A DNA stretch of 35,375 bases from Geobacter sp. (GCA_025360785.1 JANYBN010000028.1:1-35375), one strand, 5' to 3'; positions 6,850 through 14,733 are shown, numbered from the stretch's first letter. Numbers and translations are program-made. The notes: generated by a model from the letters alone, not told the origin.

Positions 6850-7950
6850 TCACCTTACTCCCGATATTTCTGCAGAGGCTAAACGCACCGCTTCAGCCAA
6901 TCTGAGTACATCACCTTCCGTTGTCTGCCAAGAACACATGAAACGCGCACCTCCCGAACCGATAAATGAATAAAAGTGCCAGCCGGCGGAACGTAGATTC
7001 GCAACTACCGCCTCGGGCATCTCGACGAACACCGAGTTGGCCTGACGGGGATACATGGTACGGACTCCGTCAATATCGATGAGTAGTTCTTCCAGCAAAG
7101 CCGCACAATGGTTGGCATGACTGGCGTTTTTGAGCCATGCGCCACTTTCGAGCATGCCGATCCATGGCGCTGATATAAAGCGCATTTTGGACGCCAGCTG
7201 CCCCGCCTGCTTGCAGCGATAGTCAAACTCCTGAGCCAGTTCACGGTCAAAGAACACCACCGCCTCGCCAACCGCCATGCCGTTTTTAGCTCCCCCGAGA
7301 CAGAGCACGTCCACCCCGGCCCGCCAGGTTATCTCGGCAGGGGCAACATCCAATGAAACAACGGCATTGGCAAAGCGGGCTCCATCCATCTGTACCCTAA
7401 GGCCGTAACGCCTGGCCAGTTCGCTGGCTGCCCCGATCTCATCCGGCGTGTAGACCGTGCCGACTTCAGTGGCTTGAGTCAGACTCAACACCTTTGGGCG
7501 TGGATAATGAATATCACTGCGACGGGTAATGGCACGCTCAACCTCTGCCAGATCGAACTTTCCACCGGGACCGTTCACATGCAGCAGTTTGGTGCCGTTA
7601 GAAAAGAATTCCGGAGCGCCGCACTCGTCGGTCTCAACGTGTGCCAGTTCATGGCAGATGACACTATGATATGAACGGCACAAGGAGGCTAATGCCAGCG
7701 AGTTGGCCGCAGTGCCGTTGAAGACGAAGAACACCTGGCACTCCGTCTCAAAAACCTGGCGCAACTGTTCACAGGCCCGTTCCGTCCAGAGGTCGTCGCC
7801 ATACGAAGAGACAAACCCTCTGTTGGCAACCTGCATGGCCTGCCACGCTTCCGGACAGATTCCCGCATAGTTATCACTGGCAAACTGATTATATGGATGT
7901 TCCTGATTCGTCTCTTCCACGGGTGTTCTCCATATCGGGTAGTGAGTCAT
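6850..7950 (-). CDS. ltaE: Low-specificity L-threonine aldolase (PLP enzyme)
   Basis: 366-residue PLP-dependent enzyme of the beta-eliminating lyase/threonine aldolase family, which cleaves L-threonine or allo-threonine to glycine and acetaldehyde. Visible features: FASDNYAGICPEAW at 23-36, the PLP phosphate region FNGTAANSLAL near 78-88, CHELAHVETDECGAPEFF at 99-116, MDGARFANA near 188-196, and the Schiff-base lysine K222 in LGGAKNGM. Length is normal for the family. ATG at 7950 has only a weak GAG upstream. The last codons overlap the ribosome binding region of the 52-residue ORF. Related serine/glycine lyases share this fold, so substrate choice (threonine versus phenylserine-like) is not certain. 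Confidence 0.88.
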   Translation of the reverse strand: MTHYPIWRTPVEETNQEHPYNQFASDNYAGICPEAWQAMQVANRGFVSSYGDDLWTERACEQLRQVFETECQVFFVFNGTAANSLALASLCRSYHSVICHELAHVETDECGAPEFFSNGTKLLHVNGPGGKFDLAEVERAITRRSDIHYPRPKVLSLTQATEVGTVYTPDEIGAASELARRYGLRVQMDGARFANAVVSLDVAPAEITWRAGVDVLCLGGAKNGMAVGEAVVFFDRELAQEFDYRCKQAGQLASKMRFISAPWIGMLESGAWLKNASHANHCAALLEELLIDIDGVRTMYPRQANSVFVEMPEAVVANLRSAGWHFYSFIGSGGARFMCSWQTTEGDVLRLAEAVRLASAEISGVR

Positions 7951-8018
7951 CTCTCACACTAAATCTAGCATCTGTCCCGCTTTGATACCAGAAATTTCCA
8001 ACGAGACAATGACAACGG

Positions 8019-8047
8019 TTGAATAGTAGCTGATAAATGACTATTAT
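8019..8047 (+). promoter_or_regulatory. Sigma-70-like promoter of the L,D-transpeptidase gene
   Basis: TTGAAT (8019-8024), a spacer of exactly 17 bases and TATTAT (8042-8047), 35 bases before the ATG at 8082, with AAGGA as ribosome binding site. The divergent gap 7951-8081 holds nothing else I can name. Confidence 0.5.
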
Positions 8048-8081
8048 GGCGAATGGTCATTTTAATTAAGGATACTATCGT

Positions 8082-8975
8082 ATGCGCTACAGCCGGATGA
8101 GGCTTTCGCACAAAATGTTTTTGGTCACGCTGTTTACTTTGGTGCTCGTCGGCTTCACGGTGCTCCGGACACCATCCATGACCGATGACCCGGCCGCATC
8201 ACCGGAAGACAAGGGGAAAGAGGATCTCTCGCGAGTCGAGTATCCAAGCCTCAAAAACATCAGATGGCATGCACGGTTTATAGAGCCGCAGCAATCGTTA
8301 GAATCACTTTACGGAACAGACTGGGTTCTGGTGGCACGCTTCAACAGGGTTGACCGCCGCCACGTTTACCCGGGAATGACCATCAAGGAACCTGACAACA
8401 TTGCGGACATCCGAGCTTATTCGCCATTGCCGCGTTTCTACAAACCGGCCGCACGCCACGAAAAATATATACTGGTTGATATAACGGAGCAGTGGTTGGG
8501 AGCTTACGAACATGGCAAACTGGCTTTTTCCACTCCGGCCGCAACCGGTAAAGCTACCACCGAGACACCCACCGGCATGTTTTATGTCTCCACACGGCAC
8601 TTGAATCACACCTCATCACTTTACAAAACGGCCAACGATGAAGAGCAGTACCCGATGGACAATGCCCTCCGCTTTCACATCGGAGAGGATAATGTCTCGT
8701 ACTGGCTGCATGCCCGCGATTTACCCGGCAAGCCGGCATCACATGGCTGTATTGGCCTGTTTGATGAGGAGATGCAGCTGCGGGTCTTTGGTGCACCGCT
8801 AAAACCGGTTCTCAAGGATTCGCAAAAGCTTTACAACTGGGCGGCCGGTGAAGATGTGTACGAAGATGACAGCGGAGAAGCGGAGGAGTTGGAGGACGGA
8901 CCGATTGTCGAAGTGCGCGGCAGCCTGCCCCGTTATCTGGACAGGCCACCGTTACAGAAACAAGCTGTTAAATAA
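8082..8975 (+). CDS. L,D-transpeptidase (YkuD family), membrane-anchored
   Basis: 297-residue envelope protein. Residues 12-28 form a hydrophobic N-terminal signal anchor after a basic start. Residues ~68-103 (SLYGTDW...VYPGMTIKEP) look like a degenerate LysM-type wall-binding segment. The YkuD catalytic domain follows (~128-235): KYILVDITEQWLGAYE, PTATGK-like PAATGKATTETPTG, then H210 and the signature SHGCIGL with nucleophile C223. Such enzymes make 3-3 peptidoglycan cross-links or attach lipoproteins; the exact reaction cannot be told. The C-terminal ~45 residues are acidic then proline-rich and lie outside the domain. Converges with hemB, only 21 bases apart, with no visible terminator between them. 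Confidence 0.88.
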   Translation: MRYSRMRLSHKMFLVTLFTLVLVGFTVLRTPSMTDDPAASPEDKGKEDLSRVEYPSLKNIRWHARFIEPQQSLESLYGTDWVLVARFNRVDRRHVYPGMTIKEPDNIADIRAYSPLPRFYKPAARHEKYILVDITEQWLGAYEHGKLAFSTPAATGKATTETPTGMFYVSTRHLNHTSSLYKTANDEEQYPMDNALRFHIGEDNVSYWLHARDLPGKPASHGCIGLFDEEMQLRVFGAPLKPVLKDSQKLYNWAAGEDVYEDDSGEAEELEDGPIVEVRGSLPRYLDRPPLQKQAVK

Positions 8976-8996
8976 AGTGTTTCTGCAAATAAGACC

Positions 8997-9971
8997 CTAT
9001 TTGGCAAGCCATTTTGCTACGTCTTTGGCATGATAGGTTATGATAATGTCGGCCCCGGCCCGCTTGAATGCTGTCATAGTTTCCAGCACCACCCTTTCCT
9101 CATCTATCCATCCCCGCTCGGCAGCCCCTTTGACCATGCTGTATTCACCGGAAACGTTGTAGACGGCCATCGGCAGGTCGAACTCGTTGCGCAGATCGCG
9201 CAGAATATCGAGGTACGGCAGGCCCGGCTTCACCATGATGATGTCAGCCCCCTCTTCTATATCCGCAGCGGCTTCACGTATAGCTTCACGACGGTTACCC
9301 GGATCCATCTGGTAGCTTCTGCGATCCCCGAACTGCGGTGTTGACTCTGCGGCTTCCCGGAAAGGGCCGTAGTAGCCGGACGCATACTTCACGGCATAAC
9401 TCATAATAGGAATAGCATCATAGCCGTTCTCATCGAGCTTTTCACGGATGGCACCCACCCGCCCGTCCATCATATCCGATGGCGCCACCATATCAGCACC
9501 GGCCTGCACGTGTGAGAGTGCTTCGCGAGCCAGCAGATCCAGTGTCGAGTCATTATCTACATCGCCGTTTTTGATAATCCCGCAGTGTCCATGATCAGTA
9601 TACTCGCACATACAGACATCGGTGATGACCGCTAGGCCAGGCACATCTTTTTTGATCGCTCGAATCGTTTCCTGAATGATGCCGGTATCGGAATAGGCGT
9701 CGCTGCCGACGGCATCTTTGGTCTCGGGAATGCCAAAGAGCAGCACGGCCGGAATCCCCAGATCCCTGACTTCTTTTGCTTCGGCAACGATATGTTCAAT
9801 GGATTGTTGATAAATGCCGGGCATTGAAGAAATCTCTTTTCGAATACCACGACCAAAAGCGGAAAACATCGGATAGACAAGGTCGTTAACTGAAAGAGAT
9901 GTTTCGCGAACCATTCGGCGAAAGATTTCACTGCCTCTGATACGGCGGGCACGGAACTGAGGAAAAAACAT
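8997..9971 (-). CDS. hemB: Delta-aminolevulinic acid dehydratase (porphobilinogen synthase)
   Basis: 324-residue HemB, which condenses two 5-aminolevulinates into porphobilinogen for haem, sirohaem and corrinoid synthesis. Seen: zinc-site cysteines C120, C122 and C130 in CMCEYTDHGHCG; the substrate-binding lysines K195 (MSYAVKYASGYYGPF) and K248 (MVKPGLPYLD); and the C-terminal YNVSGEYSM region. Strong ribosome binding site AGGAGGATCCACC before ATG. It is last in a minus-strand group of ykgJ-like gene, 114-residue protein and hemB, with 52 bases to the gene upstream. The three-cysteine pattern predicts a zinc-dependent rather than magnesium-only enzyme. Confident. Confidence 0.96.
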   Translation of the reverse strand: MFFPQFRARRIRGSEIFRRMVRETSLSVNDLVYPMFSAFGRGIRKEISSMPGIYQQSIEHIVAEAKEVRDLGIPAVLLFGIPETKDAVGSDAYSDTGIIQETIRAIKKDVPGLAVITDVCMCEYTDHGHCGIIKNGDVDNDSTLDLLAREALSHVQAGADMVAPSDMMDGRVGAIREKLDENGYDAIPIMSYAVKYASGYYGPFREAAESTPQFGDRRSYQMDPGNRREAIREAAADIEEGADIIMVKPGLPYLDILRDLRNEFDLPMAVYNVSGEYSMVKGAAERGWIDEERVVLETMTAFKRAGADIIITYHAKDVAKWLAK

Positions 9972-10023
9972 GGTGGATCCTCCTTGAATCTCTACTAATT
10001 ATAGCAGAGGAGAGATGAACTTT

Positions 10024-10368
10024 TTATTTTTTACGGCGGTCCTGCAGAGAAATCACCTTGGGTGCCCCGCCTTCCGGGCGGACATTCTGCAAGCGTTCCT
10101 TCTCGACGGTTTCTTTTTCAACCTGCTCCAATTCTACCGGTGAAACTACATCCTCCAGACGAAGCGGTGTGCCACCCATGGTAAAATCGGCTCCTTCAAT
10201 CTGGTAATCGTCAAGAATCCAGGAAAAAACCTGCAGCGGAAAGGTAAGTACCAGTAATTTAACCTGCCACCAGCCTGGTTTGAAGTCGGGAATAATTTCC
10301 TCAACGCGGGCATAGAAGCCGGGTTTATTGTCTACATGAATAAGTACCAGATCGTGTATAGTCGCCAT
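10024..10368 (-). CDS. Conserved hypothetical 114-residue protein
   Basis: Unrecognised soluble protein. The N-terminal ~75 residues are beta/aromatic-rich (LVLIHVDNKPGFYARVEEI, FKPGWWQVKLLVLTFPLQ, FSWILDDYQIEGADFTMGG), which suggests a compact beta domain. Residues 80-114 are charged and probably helical or disordered, ending RRKK. No signal peptide or cysteines. It sits 24 bases downstream of the ykgJ-like gene and 52 upstream of hemB, so it is probably cotranscribed with both. The motif KPGWWQVK could mark a ligand or RNA contact surface, but no function can be given. Confidence 0.75.
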   Translation of the reverse strand: MATIHDLVLIHVDNKPGFYARVEEIIPDFKPGWWQVKLLVLTFPLQVFSWILDDYQIEGADFTMGGTPLRLEDVVSPVELEQVEKETVEKERLQNVRPEGGAPKVISLQDRRKK

Positions 10369-10392
10369 TATCTTTGCCTTTACATCTTTAAT

Positions 10393-10905
10393 TTAGTTTA
10401 CCGTTTTCTCTGCCCAGAGGAGCAGCGGCGTGCCCAGCGGCTCACCAGTAAGAAGCGATGCTTCAAAAATGCACCCCCGCAAAACATCTTCCTGTTCGGC
10501 GAGTACTAATCTCTTTTGCAGGGACAACTTCCGTTCAATTGCATCACAGATAAACAGAACACAGTCCGCCGGTCGCAGTCCCGGTTCCATGGTGCAACCG
10601 GCAACGGTACCGTACGGGCAGACCGGTTTCTGAGAAAAGTCTACCACAGTTGAAATTTGTGCTGCGATATGCGCCAGTGTATCAAGTGCATTTATCCGAT
10701 ATTTACCGTTCTGGCAACACTGCCCCCCACATCGACTACAGACAGATGCTGCGTCAACATCCGCAACAAGTGAGGCAAGTTGTTCCTTGGTCTGGCGGTA
10801 GCGGGCCAGCAGTTTTGTCAGCGCCAATCCGTTTTCGCCTGAAAGACCTGCAAGCAGGCCTTTCAGGCGAACCGAACCATGATTCCACAACGGCAGATCA
10901 TCCAT
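10393..10905 (-). CDS. YkgJ/UPF0153-like cysteine-cluster protein
   Basis: 170-residue protein with the CxxC...CC pattern of the YkgJ (UPF0153) zinc/iron-chelating family: C56/C59/C63/C64 (CSRCGGQCC) plus C96, C104, C115 and C120 (CPYG, GCTMEPGLRPADC, FIC). The eight cysteines probably coordinate a metal or Fe-S cluster; the biochemical role is not known for most members. N-terminal ~45 residues look helical. Starts at ATG 10905 with AGGA five bases upstream, only 31 bases beyond the 3-prime end of RNase P RNA with no terminator between, so the two may share a transcript. Followed by the 114-residue gene and hemB. Confidence 0.82.
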   Translation of the reverse strand: MDDLPLWNHGSVRLKGLLAGLSGENGLALTKLLARYRQTKEQLASLVADVDAASVCSRCGGQCCQNGKYRINALDTLAHIAAQISTVVDFSQKPVCPYGTVAGCTMEPGLRPADCVLFICDAIERKLSLQKRLVLAEQEDVLRGCIFEASLLTGEPLGTPLLLWAEKTVN

Positions 10906-10936
10906 GTAAATCCTGCTTTGCGCTGCTGTTTATATT

Positions 10937-11308
10937 GGTTGAAGCAGTCCGTAAGCCGGGTTCTGTTCCCGAGTCGGGTTACCCCTTCCCGGGCGATGGT
11001 CATTCATCTGGGTATGCCGTTACCGACACCCTCAAGCAACCAACCCGGAGGCACGGGCGGGCCACCCTTAACGCCCCCCTATTTGGTCTTGCTCCTGACG
11101 GGGTTTACCTGGCATCCGACGTCACCGCCGGACCCGGTGAGCTCTTACCTCACCCTTTCACCCTTACCTGCCAAGGCAGGCGGACTTCTCTCTGTGGCAC
11201 TTTTCCCTGGGGTCACCCCCGCTGGACGTTATCCAGCGTCACGCCCTATGGAGCCCGGACTTTCCTCCACCGAACAAGTCGGCAGCGGCCACCTGGACTA
11301 CTTCAACC
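10937..11308 (-). ncRNA. rnpB: RNase P RNA, bacterial class A
   Basis: Catalytic RNA that removes 5-prime leaders of pre-tRNAs. The minus-strand transcript carries the universally conserved GAGGAAAGTCCGGGCTCC near its 5-prime end and AGAACCCGGCTTACGG near its 3-prime end. The ends are set by a 14-base P1 helix pairing 11295-11308 with 10937-10950 (one G-U). Length ~372, typical of type A. Mature ends could differ by a few bases. Any long ORF through this region is spurious. Confidence 0.96.
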
Positions 11309-11409
11309 AAACTTGATGCAGAAGCACCTTGAAGTCGCGATGTTCGACTCCGCTCACCAACCGTACACTGAGCATTACCGAACGACGCGGCAACATGCCG
11401 CTCCTGCTG

Positions 11410-12123
11410 CTACTGTTGCTGCAACTTGAGGATCAGAATCCGCTGGCAATGGGGACAAGCCAGTAATTCCTCGTATTTATACAGATTATTGTATAACTGA
11501 GGTGGCAGATGCATATTGCATCCCATACAATACCCATCTCTGGCAATCGCAAGAGCATGGCCACGGCGCTGTTCACGGAGAATAGTAAACTTTTTCACCA
11601 GGCTGGCAGGTAATTCTTTGGTTACGCTTTCCCGACGATCAATATCCGTATCAATATCCGACTGAATCTTATCAATTTCAGCCTGCTTTGCCACAATCCG
11701 CTGAGCAGAATTTTCGGCAAGCTCATCGCATTTGCTCTTTTTTGCTGCAAGATCACCGGAAAGCTCTTCTATCTGGCTAATCTTCTGCAGCAACTGTTCT
11801 TCAATATCAGTCACCTGCTTCCTGGCAGCCGCAATTTCACGACCAACCGCCTGAAACTCTTTATTAGTCTTGATCTCCTTCATATTCGTTTCGGATCTGA
11901 CGATGTTTTCCATTTCCGCAACGTGAATAGCCTCCAATCCGGCTTTTTCCGTTTCCAGCTGAGTCAGGCTGGTTTCAAGAATGGCAATTTCTTCACGAGC
12001 GGCTTCCACGCCTTGATTGATTCCACTCAGCTCAGCCTGCAATCCGCTCTGAGCGGCCTTAAGAGCATCGATCTGCTGATCAACCTCCTGCAATTCTTCC
12101 AGCATGTCCAGTTTCTTTTTCAA
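11410..12123 (-). CDS. Coiled-coil protein with C-terminal C4 zinc ribbon (COG1579 type)
   Basis: About 237 residues. Most is a long antiparallel coiled coil (repeated LEELQEVDQQIDAL, ISQIEELSGDLAAKKS patterns). The C-terminus carries two CxxC pairs (YCMGCNMHLPP and LACPHCQRIL) forming a zinc ribbon, as in the CT398/YacG-like COG1579 family thought to act in nucleic-acid or flagellar/secretion contexts. Start chosen is TTG at 12123 (LKKKLDMLEEL), preceded by GGGAG with six bases spacing. The frame stays open to an ATG at 12204, but that would overlap the nif3-like gene by 38 bases and has no better ribosome site. An ATG at LDMLEEL is another option. Downstream of nif3; rnpB follows. Confidence 0.82.
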   Translation of the reverse strand: MKKKLDMLEELQEVDQQIDALKAAQSGLQAELSGINQGVEAAREEIAILETSLTQLETEKAGLEAIHVAEMENIVRSETNMKEIKTNKEFQAVGREIAAARKQVTDIEEQLLQKISQIEELSGDLAAKKSKCDELAENSAQRIVAKQAEIDKIQSDIDTDIDRRESVTKELPASLVKKFTILREQRRGHALAIARDGYCMGCNMHLPPQLYNNLYKYEELLACPHCQRILILKLQQQ

Positions 12124-12166
12124 ATTGATTCTCCCTTGCTGCAAATTTGTTTTTGACTGTTCCCTG

Positions 12167-13285
12167 CTATATTCTAAACGGATCAGTTTCCGTCTGGCAC
12201 GCAACTACTTTGCAATCCGTATACCCGGCCATGACAAGAGCCCGGCCAAGTCGTTCAGTAATTTCGTGAACCATAATTATTTCAGTGGGAAAATGCCCGG
12301 CATCTATCACAGCCAGCCCCAAATCCTGGGCATCACGCGCATCGTGATATTTTACGTCACCGGTCACCAGCACATCTGCGCCCGACCGGGCCGCCTCACG
12401 CAGCAAAGATGCGCCGCTGCCGCTGCAGAGCGCCACCTTTGAAATTTCAGCATTTGGATCGCCCACATACCGTAGAGCTGGCGCTGACAGATTTATTTTC
12501 AGCTGACCGACATACCCCGCCAGTGTCACAGGTTCCGACAGATATCCTGTCCGCCCGAGACCGAGCACCTCCCCCTCATTCATGAGCGGGTAGACATCAA
12601 AGGCAGGCTCCTCATAGGGATGTGCCGCAAGCAACGCCTTTACGGCACGCGGTAACTGTGCGCGCAGTATCAGCATCTCAAGCCGCTCTTCGCGTACCTT
12701 TGTCAACGCCCCGACTTTTCCGGTAAACGGCTCCGCGCCCTCTAAAGGTGTGAACGTCCCCAGCCCTTCGGTTGCAAAGGAGCAGTCACGATAATTCCCC
12801 TGAGAAGCGGCAAAGGGGAACAGCGCAGAACGCACCAGCTCAAGCTGCTCAACCGGGACGAACACAATAAGTTTTACCAACGAACCAGTTGATGTAACCT
12901 TAAGCGGCGTCCAGCTGGAAAGCCCGATTTTACGAGCTAGCAGATCATTCAGTCCACCACTGGCAATATCGTAGTTGGTGTGCATAGAAACAATAGACAA
13001 GCCACCTTTGATTGCCTTTTGTATGAGAGCGCCGAGCGGATTTGCTGAAGAGATGGACTTGAGTGGTTTGAATATAAGAGGATGGTGAGTAACCAGCAGT
13101 TGACAGGAAGAGGAGATTGCAGAATCGATTACGTCGGGTGTTGGATCAAGCGCCACCATAACGCGTGTTACTTCGGCTGCAGGGTCACCGATTTGAAGTC
13201 CTGGATTATCCCATGCTTCCGCCAGAGCAATCGGAGCAATTTTGTTAATAATTCCAGCTATATCGGATGTTTTTGGAATTTTCAT
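12167..13285 (-). CDS. Nif3-like dinuclear metal-centre protein (YqfO/YbgI type)
   Basis: 372-residue NIF3 family protein (COG0327). Features: LVTHHPLIFKPLKS (metal-binding histidines), SMHTNYDIASGGLNDLLA, and C-terminal VTGDVKYHDA and DAGHFPTE that complete the dinuclear site. At 372 residues it is the long YqfO form, with a PII/CutA-like insert between the two halves (LVKLIVFVPVEQLELVRSALFPFAASQGNY to HPYEEPAFDVYPL). Often annotated as GTP cyclohydrolase I type 2 on weak grounds; real function unsettled. ATG at 13285 is the only possible long start (in-frame TAG two codons upstream), has no visible ribosome binding site and lies just after a hairpin-T5 terminator. Confidence 0.9.
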   Translation of the reverse strand: MKIPKTSDIAGIINKIAPIALAEAWDNPGLQIGDPAAEVTRVMVALDPTPDVIDSAISSSCQLLVTHHPLIFKPLKSISSANPLGALIQKAIKGGLSIVSMHTNYDIASGGLNDLLARKIGLSSWTPLKVTSTGSLVKLIVFVPVEQLELVRSALFPFAASQGNYRDCSFATEGLGTFTPLEGAEPFTGKVGALTKVREERLEMLILRAQLPRAVKALLAAHPYEEPAFDVYPLMNEGEVLGLGRTGYLSEPVTLAGYVGQLKINLSAPALRYVGDPNAEISKVALCSGSGASLLREAARSGADVLVTGDVKYHDARDAQDLGLAVIDAGHFPTEIIMVHEITERLGRALVMAGYTDCKVVACQTETDPFRI

Positions 13286-13296
13286 CGGCTACAATC

Positions 13297-13326
13297 AAAA
13301 AGAGTGCAACCTTGCGGTGTGCACTC
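13297..13326 (-). terminator. Intrinsic terminator after the CAT tRNA
   Basis: Minus-strand hairpin: seven-base stem GAGTGCA (13320-13326 with 13302-13308) plus an inner ACC/GGT pairing, followed by TTTTT (13297-13301). It lies ~75 bases past the tRNA and 12 bases before the nif3-like start codon, so it probably ends the tRNA transcript and could attenuate the gene after it. Confidence 0.7.
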
Positions 13327-13401
13327 TCGTGGTGAGGTATGATAACGGGAAGTTCCCAAATATCTGGCCGGCATCCGGCGGTTATTCCTCGATGTATGAA
13401 A

Positions 13402-13478
13402 TGGTGGGCCCACCAGGACTCGAACCTGGGACCAACCGGTTATGAGCCGGTGGCTCTAGCCAACTGAGCTATAGGCCC
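13402..13478 (-). tRNA. tRNA with CAT anticodon (tRNA-Ile2 candidate, otherwise Met)
   Basis: 77-base cloverleaf with encoded CCA: acceptor stem GGGCCTA/TGGGCCC, D-arm AGCTCAGTTGGCTAGAGC, anticodon arm CCGGCT-CAT-AACCGG, TTCGAGTC loop. CAT could be elongator methionine or isoleucine-2 read after lysidine modification. Pairs C4-G69 and C5-G68 in the acceptor stem, and the TTGGTC variable loop, match tRNA-Ile2 of E. coli rather than its elongator tRNA-Met. An initiator is excluded by the paired 1-72 position. Confidence 0.93.
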
Positions 13479-13491
13479 GTAGGGGAGTTGA

Positions 13492-13520
13492 ACAATAGAT
13501 GAGACATCTGCCGCTGTCAA
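13492..13520 (-). promoter_or_regulatory. Sigma-70 promoter of the CAT tRNA
   Basis: Perfect TTGACA -35 (13515-13520), 17-base spacer and TATTGT -10 (13492-13497) on the minus strand; transcription would begin ~13485, a few bases before the mature tRNA end at 13478. The gap 13479-13583 otherwise shows no terminator for the upstream elongation-factor gene. Confidence 0.75.
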
Positions 13521-13583
13521 GATATTTTAGCATTTTTGATACGGTTACCAGCTTCTATTTTATAACAATTCCAAGTCCAAACT

Positions 13584-14147
13584 TTATGCCCGCGAGAGAA
13601 AACGACCATCCCGTGTATCGACTTTTACTTTTTCGCCGGACTCAAGATACGGAGGCACCCGTATTCTAAGTCCGGTTTCCAGTATCGCTTCTTTTGTTTC
13701 AGCCGTCGCAGTGGCGTTCTTCATGACCGGCGGCGTTTCCGTCACCGTCAACTCAACCGTCATCGGCAAATCGACATTAACCATACGCCCTTCAAACAAA
13801 CCAAGGACAACTTCCGTACCATCAAGCAGATACAACGAAAGCGGCTCAAACTCATCCGCCGGCATCTCGAACTGTTCATAGTTTTCAAGATCCATGAACA
13901 CGCCGTTGCCACCATCCGCATACAGGAACTGCCCTTTATGGCGTTCGAAATCGGCCTCATCAACCTTGTCGCCGGAGCGAAAGGTTTTCTCCAACACCTG
14001 GCCGGTGATCAGGTTGCGGTATTTGGTCTTTACCATCGTGTTGGCGCCACGCGCGGTGGGTGAGCTGACGTTGATATCGGTGATCAGGCAGGGTGCGCCG
14101 TCCAGTTGGATGACGAGTCCTTTTTTGAAATCAGATGTAGAAAACAT
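13584..14147 (-). CDS. efpL: Elongation factor P paralogue, EfpL (YeiP) type
   Basis: 187-residue EF-P fold protein, which binds ribosomes stalled at proline-rich motifs. The loop that reaches the peptidyl-transferase centre reads SPTARGANT with R33 at its tip, where canonical EF-P carries the modified lysine (or a rhamnosylated arginine within a different loop). SPTARGA is the sequence I recall for E. coli YeiP/EfpL. The following VMKNATATAETK and RVPPYLESGEKVKVDTRDGRFLSR are normal EF-P C-terminal parts. ATG at 14147 is chosen because AGGAG lies ten bases upstream and the length then matches the family; the frame is open further upstream but that extension is not EF-P-like. Downstream of queF by 78 bases. 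Confidence 0.85.
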   Translation of the reverse strand: MFSTSDFKKGLVIQLDGAPCLITDINVSSPTARGANTMVKTKYRNLITGQVLEKTFRSGDKVDEADFERHKGQFLYADGGNGVFMDLENYEQFEMPADEFEPLSLYLLDGTEVVLGLFEGRMVNVDLPMTVELTVTETPPVMKNATATAETKEAILETGLRIRVPPYLESGEKVKVDTRDGRFLSRA

Positions 14148-14225
14148 AAAAACAGACTCTCCTTGATAATGTGTATATAAGTTTACCTCCCTGACAAGGA
14201 GGGTCGGCGGTGACAATCGTAGGTA

Positions 14226-14657
14226 CTATTTCTTTCGATATTCTGCAGTCGGCCAGAACGGGATGCCGCCACGGGGAGTGAATTCGCCCCGCACCGTCAA
14301 CCAGACCGGGCCGAGCAGTTTCACAAGATCGTTACAGATGCGATTGACACCAGCTTCGTGGAATTCGCCATGCATCCGGAACGAACCGAGATACATTTTC
14401 AGGCTCTTGCTCTCAACACAAAACTGGTCCGGCTGGTAATCAATAACGATATTCCCGAAATCAGGCTGACCGGTCATCGGGCAGAGGCAGGTAAATTCCG
14501 GGCATTCGATATGCAATGTCCCGACGGCCCCCGCCGGGTTCAGCTCTGCTTTGGCAAAAGGGTTCGGAAACGCTTCCAGCAAACCGGCATCCGGTTTGTC
14601 ATAGCTGTAGGCGGTAGCGCCGGAACCGAGAGATTTCAGTTGATCGTGCAATTTCAT
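14226..14657 (-). CDS. queF: NADPH-dependent 7-cyano-7-deazaguanine reductase QueF
   Basis: 143-residue single-domain QueF, which reduces preQ0 nitrile to preQ1 amine in queuosine synthesis. Seen: catalytic C59 and D66 in CPMTGQPDF, the NADPH motif ESKSLKMY at 82-89 and FHE at 99-101. Length fits the unimodular (B. subtilis type) class. Located between the LarA-family gene (77-base gap) and the EF-P paralogue (78-base gap), all minus strand; both neighbours' gaps lack terminators. I looked for a preQ1 riboswitch in 14658-14733 and saw none. The pairing with efpL and rnpB/tRNA nearby gives a translation theme, but direct functional linkage is only inference. Confidence 0.95.
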   Translation of the reverse strand: MKLHDQLKSLGSGATAYSYDKPDAGLLEAFPNPFAKAELNPAGAVGTLHIECPEFTCLCPMTGQPDFGNIVIDYQPDQFCVESKSLKMYLGSFRMHGEFHEAGVNRICNDLVKLLGPVWLTVRGEFTPRGGIPFWPTAEYRKK

Positions 14658-14733
14658 TTAGTCACTTCCCAGTAGAAACGAATAGGTAAAACGGTGGCAA
14701 CATAGCAACAAAGGTAATAACAGGCAATGTTTT

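Noticed and set aside
10650-11429. 259-codon open frame across the RNase P RNA
   Set aside because: It covers the conserved rnpB sequence in the antisense direction and also part of the ykgJ-like gene; no protein motif.
13242-13445. Short plus-strand frame ending GPPGLEPGTNRL
   Set aside because: This peptide is a classic false translation of the reverse strand of a tRNA gene.
14658-14733. Possible preQ1 riboswitch before queF
   Set aside because: The gap shows no preQ1 aptamer-like stem-loop or A-rich pseudoknot tail on the minus strand.
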